A DNA stretch of 64,000 nt from Rhizobium sp. N324 (GTDB lineage: Bacteria; Pseudomonadota; Alphaproteobacteria; Rhizobiales; Rhizobiaceae), in the NCBI RefSeq assembly GCF_001664485.1, contig NZ_CP013630.1:2173001-2237000 (forward strand). The letters are read 5' to 3'. Made by a program: the position numbers and the translations under genes. The notes below the pieces were generated by a model. It was not told where the DNA came from. It ran no database searches and saw nothing but the letters and a program-made list of their open reading frames with translations. Of this stretch, positions 53,578-63,711 are shown piece after piece; the first letter of the stretch is position 1; each line of letters starts with the position of its first letter.

Positions 53578-54654
53578 ATGAAGAAATACGCATTCGCACT
53601 CGCCGCCTCGGCCGCCGCCGTGATCGGCATCTCGTCGGCCGCTCAAGCCGCTGATAAGACGAAGGTCTGCTTCGTCTATGTCGGTTCGCACACCGATGGC
53701 GGCTATTCGCAGGCCCACGATCTCGGCCGCCAGCAGGTTCAGGCCGAATTTGGCGACAAGATCGAAACGCCTTACCTCGAAAACGTGCCGGAAGGCCCGG
53801 ATGCCGAGCGTGCCATCGAGCGCCTGGCCCGTTCCGGCTGCAAGCTGATTTTCACGACGTCCTTCGGCTTCATGGATGCGACGGTCAAGGTTGCCGCCAA
53901 GTTCCCGAAGGTCAAGTTCGAGCACGGCACCGGCTATAAGTCAGGCCCCAACCTCGCCACCTACAACTCGCGCTTCTATGAAGGCCGCTATATCCTCGGC
54001 CAGATCGCCGCCAAGACCTCGAAGAATCATGGCGCCGCCTACATCGCCTCCTTCCCGATTCCGGAAGTGGTGATGGGCATCAACTCCTTCGAGCAGGGCG
54101 CCAAGTCGGTCGATCCGAGCTTCAAGCTGAAGGTCATCTGGGTCAACACCTGGTTCGACCCTGGCAAGGAAGCCGATGCCGCCAAGGCGATGGTCGACCA
54201 GGGCGTCGACGTGCTGACCCAGCACACCGATACGACCGCGCCGATGCAGGTTGCCGAAGAACGCGGCATCCACGCCTTCGGTCAGGCATCCGACATGATC
54301 GCAGCCGGTCCCAAGGCGCAGCTGACGGCGATCGTCGATACCTGGGGCACCTACTACTCCAAACGCGTCCACGCGCTTCTGGACGGCACCTGGAAGTCCG
54401 AGCAGAGCTGGGACGGCCTGAAGGACGGCATCCTGAAGATGGCGCCCTACACCAACATGCCTGACGACGTGAAGAAAATGGCCGAGGAAACCGAAGCCAA
54501 GATCAAGTCGGGTGAGCTGCATCCCTTCACCGGTCCGATCAACAAGCAGGACGGCACGCCCTGGCTGAAGGCCGGCGAGAAGGCCGATGACGGCACGCTG
54601 CTCGGCATGAATTTCTATGTCGAAGGCGTCGACGACAAGCTGCCGGCGCAATAA
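53578..54654 (+). CDS. BMP family nucleoside/purine-binding protein
   Basis: 358 aa. Signal peptide ending SAAQA/ADKTK. Mature protein is of the Med/BmpA type: YVGSHTDGGYSQAHDLGRQQ, FTTSFGFMDATVKVAAKFPK, FEHGTGYKSGPNLATYNSRF, YIASFPIPEVVMGINSFEQG, TQHTDTTAPMQVAEE. Follows the transporter genes, and a strong terminator comes directly after it. Ligand is a nucleoside or purine in characterised relatives. Confidence 0.92.
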   Translation: MKKYAFALAASAAAVIGISSAAQAADKTKVCFVYVGSHTDGGYSQAHDLGRQQVQAEFGDKIETPYLENVPEGPDAERAIERLARSGCKLIFTTSFGFMDATVKVAAKFPKVKFEHGTGYKSGPNLATYNSRFYEGRYILGQIAAKTSKNHGAAYIASFPIPEVVMGINSFEQGAKSVDPSFKLKVIWVNTWFDPGKEADAAKAMVDQGVDVLTQHTDTTAPMQVAEERGIHAFGQASDMIAAGPKAQLTAIVDTWGTYYSKRVHALLDGTWKSEQSWDGLKDGILKMAPYTNMPDDVKKMAEETEAKIKSGELHPFTGPINKQDGTPWLKAGEKADDGTLLGMNFYVEGVDDKLPAQ

Positions 54655-54677
54655 GCGGCTTTCAATTCGCAGTTGCG

Positions 54678-54707
54678 AAGAGCGCCCCCTGTGGGCGCTC
54701 TTTTTTT
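54678..54707 (+). terminator. Rho-independent terminator of the BMP importer operon
   Basis: AAGAGCGCCC-CCTGT-GGGCGCTCTT: a strong stem followed by a run of seven T to 54707, 24 bases after the stop of the binding-protein gene. Confidence 0.93.
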
Positions 54708-54740
54708 GCTGCGGTGCATGCAAAGATTCCGATTTACAAA

Positions 54741-54749
54741 AGTAATACT
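54741..54749. promoter_or_regulatory. Possible GntR operator before the galactofuranose operon
   Basis: AGTAATACT, a GT-N3-AC palindrome of the FadR-family kind, in an AT-rich patch 49 bases before the binding-protein start. Candidate site for the regulator at 59461-60237. Weak evidence. Confidence 0.3.
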
Positions 54750-54797
54750 ATATGATTTTTTGACCCTGCGCCGCGAGACGCGGCTTGGGAGGAAATC

Positions 54798-55760
54798 ATG
54801 AAATTGAAGACTGCACTTTTGAGTGCCACGATTCTTGCTGCCAGCATGTTCGGTTCGGCTTCGGCCGGCGGACTGACCGTCGGCTTCTCGCAGATCGGCT
54901 CGGAATCGGGCTGGCGTGCGGCTGAAACGACCGTGACCAAGGAGCAGGCCAAGAAGCGCGGCATCGATCTGAAGTTTGCCGATGCACAGCAGAAGCAGGA
55001 AAACCAGATCAAGGCTTTGCGCTCCTTCATTGCTCAGGGCGTCGATGCCATTCTCATTGCACCGGTCGTTGAAACCGGCTGGGACGACGTTCTCAAGGAA
55101 GCCAAGGAAGCCAAGATTCCGGTCATCCTTCTCGACCGCACCATCAAGGCTCCGGACGATCTCTACCTGACCGCTGTGACCTCGGACCTCGTCCATGAAG
55201 GCAAGGTCGCCGGCGACTTCCTGGTCAAGACCGTTGGCGACAAGAAGTGCAACGTCGTCGAGTTGCAGGGCACGACCGGTTCGTCGCCTGCCATCGCCCG
55301 CAAGAAGGGCTTCGAAGAGGCTCTTGCCGGCCACGACAACCTGAAGATCGTACGCAGCCAGACCGGCGACTTCACCCGCACCAAGGGCAAGGAAGTCATG
55401 GAAAGCTTCCTGAAGGCCGAGAATGGCGGCAAGGATATCTGCGCTCTCTACGCCCATAATGACGATATGGCCGTCGGCGCCATCCAGGCGATCAAGGAAG
55501 CCGGTCTGAAGCCGGGCAAGGATATCCTCGTCGTCTCGATCGACGCCGTTCCCGATATCTTCAAGGCGATGTCCGAAGGCGAGTCCAATGCGACGGTCGA
55601 GTTGACGCCGAATATGGCAGGCCCGGCCTTCGACGCGCTCGACGCCTACCTGAAGGACAAGAAGGCTCCGCCGAAGTGGATCCAGACCGAATCCAAGCTC
55701 TACACGCCTGCCGACGAGCCGATGAAGGTCTACGAAGAGAAGAAGGGTCAGGGCTACTGA
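54798..55760 (+). CDS. ytfQ: Galactofuranose-type sugar-binding protein
   Basis: 320 aa. Signal peptide ending GSASA. Very close to E. coli YtfQ by motif: TVGFSQIGSESGWRAAETTV, QKQENQIKALRSFIAQGVDA, NVVELQGTTGSSPAIARKKG, TKGKEVMESFLKAENGGKDI, YAHNDDMAVGAIQAIKEAGL, VELTPNMAGPAFDALDAYL. Binds galactofuranose (and arabinofuranose in relatives) in the periplasm. Head of a five-gene operon with its own regulator at the end. Confidence 0.95.
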   Translation: MKLKTALLSATILAASMFGSASAGGLTVGFSQIGSESGWRAAETTVTKEQAKKRGIDLKFADAQQKQENQIKALRSFIAQGVDAILIAPVVETGWDDVLKEAKEAKIPVILLDRTIKAPDDLYLTAVTSDLVHEGKVAGDFLVKTVGDKKCNVVELQGTTGSSPAIARKKGFEEALAGHDNLKIVRSQTGDFTRTKGKEVMESFLKAENGGKDICALYAHNDDMAVGAIQAIKEAGLKPGKDILVVSIDAVPDIFKAMSEGESNATVELTPNMAGPAFDALDAYLKDKKAPPKWIQTESKLYTPADEPMKVYEEKKGQGY

Positions 55761-55776
55761 TCTGATTTTGACGCCG

Positions 55777-55840
55777 CTGCAAAATCCCTGAATCGGCCTC
55801 GATTTGAGGATGATTTATGCAGCATTCAAGCGCTGTAGAA
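55777..55840. repeat. Rhizobial palindromic repeat, diverged copy
   Basis: GCTGCA (55777) and TGCAGC (55819) enclose AATCG-GCCT-CGATT (55792-55805), followed by ATTCAAGCGCTGTAG. Shortened relative of 35376-35480. Confidence 0.65.
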
Positions 55841-55946
55841 CCGCACCGGCCCGTCATGGACCGGTGCGGAACTGCCTTGCCGCCTTGGGACGTCATGTCC
55901 GGCCGCGGCGCGGCTTTTGCCGTCAATATCAGGAAAACACACCCTT

Positions 55947-57470
55947 ATGATTCACGATTTCGAGAACGTTCTCGCAGCTTCCGGAATATCGAAATTCTTT
56001 CCCGGCGCAGTGGCGTTGGACAAGGTCGATTTCTCGCTGCGCAAGGGCGAGGTGCACGCGCTGCTGGGCGAGAATGGCGCCGGCAAATCGACACTGATCA
56101 AATGCCTCACCGGCGCCTATCATCGTGACGAGGGCAGCCTGACGCTCGACGGTCAGGAAATCAATCCGGCCAACACGCTCGCCGCTCAGAAGCTCGGCAT
56201 CGGCACGGTCTACCAGGAGGTCAACCTGCTGGCCAATCTGAGCGTCGCCGAAAATCTCTTTCTCGGACGCCAGCCAAGGCGTTTCGGCATGACCGACGTG
56301 CGCGCGATGAACCGTAAGGCGCGCGAACTACTGACCGGTTACGGCATCGATATCGACGTGACTGCCGAGCTTGGCCGCTTCTCCGTCGCCGTCCAGCAGG
56401 TGGTCGCCATCGCCCGCGCCGTCGATCTTTCCGGCAAGGTGCTGATCCTGGATGAGCCCACCGCCAGCCTCGACAACCAGGAAGTGGCACTGCTCTTCCG
56501 CATCATCGAGGATCTGAAGAAGCGCGGTCTTGGCATTGTTTTTATTACTCATTTTCTCGAGCAGGTCTATGCGATAAGCGACCGGATCACCGTGCTGCGC
56601 AACGGCAAGCTCGTCGGCACCCGCGACGTCGTCGATCTGCCGCGCAAGGGCCTGATCGCCATGATGCTCGGGCGCGAATTGGCGCATGTCGAGGAGACGG
56701 TGAGGGAGCACAACCTCGCAGCCGGTGAGGTGCGCTACCGCTTCGCCGGCTACGGCAAGCGCGGCAAGGTCAAGCCCTTCGATCTCGATGTGCGTGTCGG
56801 CGAGGTGGTCGGCGTTGCCGGTCTGCTCGGCTCCGGCCGCACCGAAACCGCCGAGCTTCTCTTCGGTATCGAGCATGCCGACAGCGGCAGCGCCACGATC
56901 GACGGTCAGCCGGTGACGCTTTCGAGCCCGCGCGCGGCCATCGAAAAAGGTTTCGGCTTCTGCCCCGAGGACCGCAAGACCGATGGCATCATCGGCGACC
57001 TGTCGATCCGGGAGAATATCGCGCTCGCGCTGCAGGCGCGCCGCGGCTGGACCCGGCCGCTGTCGCGCGCCGAGCAGAATGCGCTTGCCGACCGCTACAT
57101 CAAGGCGCTCGATATCCGCACCACCGATCGCGAAAAGCCGATCCGCCTGCTCTCCGGCGGCAACCAGCAGAAGGCGATCCTCGCCCGCTGGCTGGCGACC
57201 AATCCGAAGTTTCTGATCCTCGACGAGCCGACCCGCGGCATCGATGTCGGCGCCCATGCCGAGATCATCAAGCTCATCGAACAGCTCTGCGCCGAAGGCA
57301 TGTCGCTGATCGTGATTTCCTCGGAACTTGAAGAGCTTGTCGCCTATAGTTCACGTGTCATCGTCCTTCGTGACAGACAGCATATCGCCGAACTCACCGG
57401 CGAACGTATCACCGCGGCCGGCATTGTCGAAGCCATTGCTGCCGCCGAACATAAGAAGGAGGATGCATGA
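55947..57470 (+). CDS. ytfR: Galactofuranose ABC importer ATPase (double domain)
   Basis: 507 aa RbsA-type protein. First domain: GENGAGKSTLIK Walker A, VLILDEPTASLDNQEVAL Walker B. Second: degenerate Walker A GLLGSGRTET, CPEDRKTDGIIGDLSI, LSGGNQQKAILARWL and LILDEPTRGIDVGAHAEI. Start at 55947 by homology; no convincing ribosome site. Overlaps the first permease gene by four bases. Confidence 0.93.
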   Translation: MIHDFENVLAASGISKFFPGAVALDKVDFSLRKGEVHALLGENGAGKSTLIKCLTGAYHRDEGSLTLDGQEINPANTLAAQKLGIGTVYQEVNLLANLSVAENLFLGRQPRRFGMTDVRAMNRKARELLTGYGIDIDVTAELGRFSVAVQQVVAIARAVDLSGKVLILDEPTASLDNQEVALLFRIIEDLKKRGLGIVFITHFLEQVYAISDRITVLRNGKLVGTRDVVDLPRKGLIAMMLGRELAHVEETVREHNLAAGEVRYRFAGYGKRGKVKPFDLDVRVGEVVGVAGLLGSGRTETAELLFGIEHADSGSATIDGQPVTLSSPRAAIEKGFGFCPEDRKTDGIIGDLSIRENIALALQARRGWTRPLSRAEQNALADRYIKALDIRTTDREKPIRLLSGGNQQKAILARWLATNPKFLILDEPTRGIDVGAHAEIIKLIEQLCAEGMSLIVISSELEELVAYSSRVIVLRDRQHIAELTGERITAAGIVEAIAAAEHKKEDA

Positions 57471-58480
57471 GGTCCTCGCTGAAGGCGCTGGCTTATCGCC
57501 TGGCGCCGCAATTGATTGCGCTCGTTGTCATTCTTTTGTTGAATTTCATCACGTCGCCGCAGTTTTTTAATGTCGTTGTTCAGAACGACCGGCTTTACGG
57601 GAGCCTGATCGATGTGCTCAATCGCGGCGCGCCGGTGGCGTTGCTGGCGATCGGCATGACACTGGTGATCGCCACCAAGGGCATCGACCTGTCCGTCGGC
57701 GCTGTCATCGCCATTTGCGGCGCCGTCGCCGCCTCGTCGATTGTCGCAGGAAATTCAGTGGCCTACACCATTGTCCTGACGCTGGCGATCGGCATTGCCT
57801 GCGGCGTCTGGAACGGTTTCCTGGTGGCGGTCCTCAATATCCAGCCGATCATCGCCACGCTGGTGCTGATGGTCGCCGGCCGCGGCATCGCCCAGCTCAT
57901 CACCGAAGGCGCCATCCTCACCTTCAACAATGACGGGCTTACCTTCTTCGGCAGCGGTTCCCTGGCGCTCCTGCCGATGCCTGTGGTCATCTGGCTGCTC
58001 GTCGCCTTGCTCGTCATTCTGCTCGTCCGCCGCACTGCGCTCGGCATGCTGATCGAGGCCGTCGGCATCAATCGCCGCGCCAGCACGCTGTCGGGCATTC
58101 GGACGCCGGTGCTGCTGATGGCGGTCTACATGCTGAGCGGTCTCTGCGCCTCGATCGCGGGCATCATCGTCGCCGCCGACATCAAGGGCGCCGATGCCAA
58201 CAATGCCGGCCTCTGGCTGGAACTCGACGCCATCCTCGCCGTTGTCGTCGGCGGCAATTCGTTGCTCGGCGGACGCTTCAGCATCCTCGGATCGCTGATC
58301 GGCGCGATGATCATCCAGGCGGTGAATACTGGCATTCTGTCCTCCGGTTTCCCGCCCGAATTCAACCTGATCATCAAGGCGGTCATCATTATCGTCATCC
58401 TCGTCATCCAGTCGCCGGCGGTGCAGTCGCTCGCCATCTTCGCCAGCCGCCGGCAGGGCGGAAGGGAGCAGCCGAAATGA
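57467..58480 (+). CDS. ytfT: Galactofuranose ABC permease 1
   Basis: 337 aa, CUT2-type permease with eight to ten membrane segments. GMTLVIATKGIDLSVGAVIA is the family mark, then IQPIIATLVLMVAGRGIAQL and LDAILAVVVGGNSLLGGRFS. Overlaps ytfR and yjfF by four bases each. Confidence 0.93.
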   Translation: MRSSLKALAYRLAPQLIALVVILLLNFITSPQFFNVVVQNDRLYGSLIDVLNRGAPVALLAIGMTLVIATKGIDLSVGAVIAICGAVAASSIVAGNSVAYTIVLTLAIGIACGVWNGFLVAVLNIQPIIATLVLMVAGRGIAQLITEGAILTFNNDGLTFFGSGSLALLPMPVVIWLLVALLVILLVRRTALGMLIEAVGINRRASTLSGIRTPVLLMAVYMLSGLCASIAGIIVAADIKGADANNAGLWLELDAILAVVVGGNSLLGGRFSILGSLIGAMIIQAVNTGILSSGFPPEFNLIIKAVIIIVILVIQSPAVQSLAIFASRRQGGREQPK

Positions 58481-59445
58481 ACTCCAAATACCTGCCGCTG
58501 CTGGCGACCATCGTCATCTTCGTGCTCGCCTATGCCGGCTGCACGCTGCAATATCCGAACATGCTGTCGACCCGCGTCATCGGCAATCTTCTGACCGACA
58601 ACACCTTCCTCGGCATCGCCGCCGTCGGCATGACCTTCGTCATCATCTCGGGCGGCATCGATCTGTCGATCGGTTCGATCATCGCCTTCACCGGCGTCTT
58701 TCTCGCGGTGATCCTGCAGAAGACCTCGATCCATCCGCTACTGGCCTTCGCGCTGGTGCTGGTCATCACCACCGCTTTCGGCGCGGTCATGGGCGCAATC
58801 ATCCACTATCTCGAAATGCCGGCCTTCATCGTCACGCTCGCCGGCATGTTCCTGGCGCGCGGCATGGCCTTCGTGCTCTCGATCGACAGCATCCCGATCG
58901 ACCACGACTATTATTCGACGCTGACGAGCCTCTATTGGCGCCTGCCCGGAGGCGGCCGGCTGACGCTGATCGGCGGCATCATGCTTCTGGTCTTTGCGGT
59001 TGGCATTTTCATCGCCCAGCGCACCCGCTTCGGCACCAATGTCTATGCACTCGGCGGCGGCCCGCAGACGGCGCGGCTGATGGGCGTGCCTGTGGGACGC
59101 ACGACAATCCAGATATATGCGCTGTCGGGTTTCCTGGCAGGCCTATCCGGGATCGTTTTTTCGCTGTACACCTCTGCCGGATATTCTCTTGCAGCAGTCG
59201 GCGTCGAACTCGATGCCATCGCGGCGGTCGTCATCGGGGGGACGCTGCTGACCGGAGGAGCGGGATTCGTGGCGGGAACCTTCATCGGGATCCTGATCCA
59301 GGGGCTCATTCAGACTTACATCACCTTCGACGGCACGCTGTCGAGCTGGTGGACCAAGATCCTGATCGGCCTTCTGCTGTTTGCATTCATTCTGATGCAG
59401 AAAGCCATCCTGTTCGTTTCCAGTCTGAACAAGAGGTACGCCTGA
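58477..59445 (+). CDS. yjfF: Galactofuranose ABC permease 2
   Basis: 322 aa. GMTFVIISGGIDLSIGSIIA matches permease 1 at the same place; MPAFIVTLAGMFLARGMAFV and AVGVELDAIAAVVIGGTLLT are typical of YjfF. Ends 15 bases before the regulator gene. Confidence 0.93.
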   Translation: MNSKYLPLLATIVIFVLAYAGCTLQYPNMLSTRVIGNLLTDNTFLGIAAVGMTFVIISGGIDLSIGSIIAFTGVFLAVILQKTSIHPLLAFALVLVITTAFGAVMGAIIHYLEMPAFIVTLAGMFLARGMAFVLSIDSIPIDHDYYSTLTSLYWRLPGGGRLTLIGGIMLLVFAVGIFIAQRTRFGTNVYALGGGPQTARLMGVPVGRTTIQIYALSGFLAGLSGIVFSLYTSAGYSLAAVGVELDAIAAVVIGGTLLTGGAGFVAGTFIGILIQGLIQTYITFDGTLSSWWTKILIGLLLFAFILMQKAILFVSSLNKRYA

Positions 59446-59460
59446 GGGGAGAGGGATCGC

Positions 59461-60237
59461 TTGCGCAACACATTGGAAGAGACACGTAAGACGGGGCGCA
59501 GAACCCGGACGAGCCACGCGCAGGTGGTCGACGAACTCGGCAAGGCGATCGTCGCCAGCACCTATCCTGTCGGCTCTATCCTGCCTGGCGATACCGAACT
59601 GGCGCAGCGCTTCAAGGTGTCCCGCACCGTCTTGCGCGAGACGATGAAGACGCTCGCCGCCAAGGGCATGGTCGTCGCCAAGGCGAGGGTCGGCACGCGT
59701 GTGACCGAGAAGAACCTCTGGAACATGTTCGACAGCGAGATCATCGCCTGGCACTTCGACAATGGCGTAACCGAAGAGTTCCTGCTGCAGCTCTACGATA
59801 TCCGTCTCGCGGTCGAACCCTTCGCCGCCGGTCTCGTCGCCGAACGGGCGAATGCCGAGGATATCGAGACGCTGCGCGCACTGGCGCTCGATATGGCGGC
59901 GAGTGGGCATACGGCCGACAGCCTGGCGCTTGCCGACCTTCGCTTTCACCTGGCGATCGCCGAAGCCTCGCACAATCCCTTTATGCGCACCTTGGGCAGC
60001 CTGATCGAGGCGGCCCTCGTCGGCATGTTCCGTATGAGCACGCCGCCCACCGAAAACGGCTTCGCCAATATCGCCGACACCCATATGCGCATCGTCGATG
60101 CGATCGTTTCCGGTGACAGCCTTGCTGCGCGCCGCGCCATGGAGCTCGTCATCCTGGACGGCCGTCACCATGTGCACGAGGCCTTCGCAGCCCGCGGTTC
60201 GGAGACCGTCATCGTGTCGATTTCGACTGAAATTTAA
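59461..60237 (+). CDS. GntR/FCD regulator of the galactofuranose operon
   Basis: 258 aa, TTG start preceded by GGGAGAGGG. Winged helix at ~20-85: GSILPGDTELAQRFKVSRTV and LRETMKTLAAKGMVVAKARV. The FCD domain keeps its ligands: ADLRFHLAIAEASHNPFM, DTHMRIVDAI, DGRHHVHEAF. Last gene of the operon, an arrangement that suggests autoregulation with the transporter genes. Similar regulators control galactonate or galactose-type catabolism in other proteobacteria. Confidence 0.88.
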   Translation: MRNTLEETRKTGRRTRTSHAQVVDELGKAIVASTYPVGSILPGDTELAQRFKVSRTVLRETMKTLAAKGMVVAKARVGTRVTEKNLWNMFDSEIIAWHFDNGVTEEFLLQLYDIRLAVEPFAAGLVAERANAEDIETLRALALDMAASGHTADSLALADLRFHLAIAEASHNPFMRTLGSLIEAALVGMFRMSTPPTENGFANIADTHMRIVDAIVSGDSLAARRAMELVILDGRHHVHEAFAARGSETVIVSISTEI

Positions 60238-60334
60238 CACCCGTAAAGGCTTTGCTGATCCGAGAGCGCCGCGCGCCTTTTCGGGCGCGCAAAGCACGCT
60301 GCAAGACTTTCAATCCACCCGACGTGCTTGCCGA

Positions 60335-60364
60335 AAATCGATTCCGATTTCAGGAATTATGCAG
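60335..60364. repeat. Rhizobial palindromic repeat, partial copy
   Basis: AAATCG and CGATTT arms around ATTC, then AATTATGCAG, corresponding to the core of 35376-35425. Lies in the 174-base gap before glmU. Confidence 0.55.
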
Positions 60365-60411
60365 TATGAGGCAACAAAGCCGCCTCATGGCGCGGATTCG
60401 CGGAGCAGATC

Positions 60412-61773
60412 ATGGAACGTACTTGTCTTGCCGTCATCCTTGCCGCCGGTGACAGCACGCGGATGAAATCCTCGAAATCGAAGGTGCTGCATTCGGTCGC
60501 CGGACGGCCGATGATCGCCCACGTGGTCGAGGCAGTCGCCTCCGCCGGCATTTTCTCCGTCGCGCTCGTCGTCGGCCGCGATGCCGAGGAGGTGGCAAAG
60601 GCTGCAACGATTGCCGGCGTCGGCATCGAAGCCTGCCTGCAGAAAGAGCGGCTCGGCACCGGCCATGCGGTATTGGCGGCGCGCGAAGCGATCGCCAAGG
60701 GTTATGACGATATTCTGGTCACCTATGGCGACGTGCCGCTGCAGACCGACGGGCCGCTGAAGGCCGCCCGCCAGGGCCTTGCCGACGGCAGCGATATCGT
60801 CGTCATCGGCTTCCATACCGATCGCCCCACCGGCTACGGCCGCCTGCTCGTCAAGGACGGCGAACTCATCGCCATCCGCGAGGAAAAGGACGCGACCGAT
60901 GCCGAGCGCACTGTGACCTGGTGCAACAGCGGGCTGATGGCGATCAACGGCCGCAAGGCGCTCGATCTGCTCTCGCGCATCGGCAACGCCAACGCCAAGG
61001 GCGAATTCTATCTGACCGATCTCGTCGAGATCGCCCGCTCACTCGGTGGCCGCGTCACCGCCGTCGACGCCCCTGAAATCGAGATGACTGGCTGCAACAC
61101 CCGGGCCGAACTCGCCGTCATCGAGCGCTTCTGGCAGGAGCGCCGCCGCCACCAGATGATGCTGTCAGGCGTCACCATGATTGCGCCGGAAACGGTCTTT
61201 CTCTCTTACGACACCGTCATCGGCCAGGATGCGCTGATCGAGCCGAACGTCGTCTTCGGCCCCGGCGCGGTGATTGACAGCGGCGCCGTCATCCATGCCT
61301 TCTCGCATATCGAAGGTGCCCATGTCAGCCAAGGCGCCACCGTCGGCCCCTTCGCGCGGCTGCGGCCAGGTGCCGATCTCGGCAATGGTTCGAAGGTCGG
61401 CAATTTCTGCGAGGTGAAGAATGGCCGGATCGGCGAGGGCGCCAAGGTCAACCATCTCACCTATATCGGCGATGCCATCGTCGGCGCCGGCAGCAATATC
61501 GGCGCCGGCACGATCACCTGCAATTATGACGGGGTCAACAAGGCTGAGACGGTGATCGGCGAAAACGCCTTCATCGGTTCCAACTCCTCACTGGTCGCCC
61601 CGGTAACGATCGGCGACGGCGCCTATATCGCCTCCGGCAGCGTCATCACCGCCGACGTCCCGGCCGATGCGCTGGCGCTCGGCCGTGCCCGGCAGGAGAT
61701 CAAGCCCGGTCGTGCATCGCTGCTGCGCGAGCGCGCGCTCGCCATCAAGGCGGCGAAGAAGGCTAAGGCCTGA
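60412..61773 (+). CDS. glmU: Bifunctional UDP-N-acetylglucosamine pyrophosphorylase/glucosamine-1-phosphate acetyltransferase
   Basis: 453 aa. N-terminal uridylyltransferase: [18 protein letters not shown] (usual LAAGxGTRM loop), [10 protein letters not shown], and [13 protein letters not shown]-terminal left-handed beta helix from ~250 with the acetyltransferase residues in [20 protein letters not shown] and [13 protein letters not shown]. Makes UDP-GlcNAc for peptidoglycan and lipopolysaccharide. 111 bases upstream of glmS. Confidence 0.97.
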   Translation: MERTCLAVILAAGDSTRMKSSKSKVLHSVAGRPMIAHVVEAVASAGIFSVALVVGRDAEEVAKAATIAGVGIEACLQKERLGTGHAVLAAREAIAKGYDDILVTYGDVPLQTDGPLKAARQGLADGSDIVVIGFHTDRPTGYGRLLVKDGELIAIREEKDATDAERTVTWCNSGLMAINGRKALDLLSRIGNANAKGEFYLTDLVEIARSLGGRVTAVDAPEIEMTGCNTRAELAVIERFWQERRRHQMMLSGVTMIAPETVFLSYDTVIGQDALIEPNVVFGPGAVIDSGAVIHAFSHIEGAHVSQGATVGPFARLRPGADLGNGSKVGNFCEVKNGRIGEGAKVNHLTYIGDAIVGAGSNIGAGTITCNYDGVNKAETVIGENAFIGSNSSLVAPVTIGDGAYIASGSVITADVPADALALGRARQEIKPGRASLLRERALAIKAAKKAKA

Positions 61774-61884
61774 GGGGCGCTTTGCGTAACCGGCGGAAAT
61801 TGAAAGTGACCGCCGAGGTGATTGATAACTAAGCGGGAATCGTTAGGACTGGCCTCGATTGTCGGAGCCTTGTGGGGATATTGC

Positions 61885-63711
61885 ATGTGCGGAATTGTGG
61901 GGATCGTCGGAACTCAGCCTGTAGCCGGGCGGCTGGTCGATGCGCTGAAGCGTCTCGAATATCGCGGTTATGATTCCGCTGGCGTTGCCACCATCCATGA
62001 GGGGGTGATGGATCGCCGCCGCGCCGAAGGCAAGCTGTTCAACCTGGAAAAGCGCCTCGACGCCGAGCCGCTCCCAGGCCTGGTCGGTATTGCGCACACG
62101 CGCTGGGCGACCCACGGTGTTCCCAACGAAACCAATGCCCATCCGCATTTCGTCGAAGGTGTCGCCGTCGTTCATAACGGCATCATCGAGAACTTCTCCG
62201 AGCTGCGCGACGAATTGACCGCGAAGGGCGCGGTCTTCGAAACCCAGACCGACACCGAGGTCGTCGCCCAGCTGATGGCAAAATACCTGCGCGAGGGAAT
62301 GGAGCCGCGCGCCGCCATGCTCCAGATGCTGAACCGGCTGACCGGCGCCTATGCGCTCGCCGTCATGCTCAAGGCCGATCCCGGCACGATCATGGCTGCC
62401 CGTTCCGGTCCGCCGCTTGCCGTCGGTTATGGCCGCGGCGAGATGTTCCTTGGCTCGGATGCGATCGCGCTGTCGCCCTTCACCAATGAGATCACCTATC
62501 TCGTCGACGGCGATTGCGCCGTCATCACCCGCGATAGCGTCGCCGTCATCGATTTTGACGGCAAGCCGGTCAAGCGCGCCCGCCAGATCTCGCAAGCGAC
62601 CGCCTATGTCGTCGACAAGGGCAACCACCGCCATTTCATGGAAAAGGAAATCTACGAGCAGCCGGAGGTCATCTCCCACGCCCTCAGCCATTACGTCGAT
62701 TTCGCCGAGAACACGATCGGCGCCAATGCCGCCGCGATCGATTTCAAGGCGGCGACCGGCCTGGCAATCTCGGCCTGCGGCACCGCCTATCTGGCCGGCC
62801 TTGTCGGCAAATACTGGTTCGAGCGTTATGCCCGCCTGCCTGTGGAGATCGACGTCGCCTCCGAATTCCGCTACCGCGAAATGCCGCTGTCGCCGTCGCA
62901 GGCGGCGCTCTTCATCTCGCAATCCGGCGAGACCGCCGATACGCTGGCATCGCTGCGCTATTGCCGGGAGAACGGCCTGAAGATCGGCGCCGTCGTTAAT
63001 GTCCGCGAATCGACGATCGCCCGCGAATCCGACGCCGTGTTTCCGATCATGGCCGGCCCTGAAATCGGCGTCGCCTCGACCAAGGCTTTCACCTGCCAGC
63101 TGGCCGTGTTGGCATCGCTGGCGATCGGCGCCGGCAAGGCGCGCGGCACGGTGAGCGCCGAGGAGGAGAGGGCGCTGGTGCGCCATCTCGCCGAAATGCC
63201 GCGCATCATGAGCCGGGTGCTGAACCTCATCCAGCCGCAGATGGAAAGCCTGTCGCGCGAATTGTCGAAATGCAAGGACGTGCTCTATCTGGGCCGCGGC
63301 ACCAGCTTTCCGCTCGCCATGGAAGGCGCGCTGAAGCTCAAGGAAATTTCCTATATTCACGCCGAAGGTTATGCCGCCGGCGAATTGAAGCACGGGCCGA
63401 TCGCGCTGATCGACGAGAACATGCCGGTGATCGTCATCGCTCCTTACGACCGTTTCTTCGAAAAAACGGTCTCCAATATGCAGGAGGTCGCAGCCCGCGG
63501 CGGCCGCATCATCTTCATCACCGACGAGGCGGGGGCGGCGGCCTCGAAACTGCCGACCTTGGCGACGATCACTCTGCCTGTGGTCGACGAAATCATCGCG
63601 CCGATGATCTTCTCGCTGCCGATCCAGCTGCTCGCCTATCACACCGCCGTCTTCATGGGCACCGACGTCGATCAGCCGCGCAATCTGGCGAAATCCGTGA
63701 CCGTGGAATAA
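61885..63711 (+). CDS. glmS: Glutamine-fructose-6-phosphate aminotransferase
   Basis: 608 aa. Starts MCGIVGIVG, so Cys2 becomes the N-terminal nucleophile of the glutaminase domain after Met removal; HTRWATHG and GIIENFSELRD follow. Two SIS domains: ACGTAYLAG, SQSGETADTL, STKAFTCQL; C-terminus LAKSVTVE as in all GlmS. Supplies glucosamine-6-phosphate for the GlmU pathway. Start set at 61885 because the mature N-terminus must be CGI; the frame is open from 61822. No glmS ribozyme-like element is seen in the 111-base leader. Confidence 0.97.
   Translation: MCGIVGIVGTQPVAGRLVDALKRLEYRGYDSAGVATIHEGVMDRRRAEGKLFNLEKRLDAEPLPGLVGIAHTRWATHGVPNETNAHPHFVEGVAVVHNGIIENFSELRDELTAKGAVFETQTDTEVVAQLMAKYLREGMEPRAAMLQMLNRLTGAYALAVMLKADPGTIMAARSGPPLAVGYGRGEMFLGSDAIALSPFTNEITYLVDGDCAVITRDSVAVIDFDGKPVKRARQISQATAYVVDKGNHRHFMEKEIYEQPEVISHALSHYVDFAENTIGANAAAIDFKAATGLAISACGTAYLAGLVGKYWFERYARLPVEIDVASEFRYREMPLSPSQAALFISQSGETADTLASLRYCRENGLKIGAVVNVRESTIARESDAVFPIMAGPEIGVASTKAFTCQLAVLASLAIGAGKARGTVSAEEERALVRHLAEMPRIMSRVLNLIQPQMESLSRELSKCKDVLYLGRGTSFPLAMEGALKLKEISYIHAEGYAAGELKHGPIALIDENMPVIVIAPYDRFFEKTVSNMQEVAARGGRIIFITDEAGAAASKLPTLATITLPVVDEIIAPMIFSLPIQLLAYHTAVFMGTDVDQPRNLAKSVTVE

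Noticed and set aside
61774..61884. glmS ribozyme or glucosamine riboswitch in the glmS leader
   Set aside because: The leader is only 111 bases with no matching core; the ribozyme is known mainly from Firmicutes.
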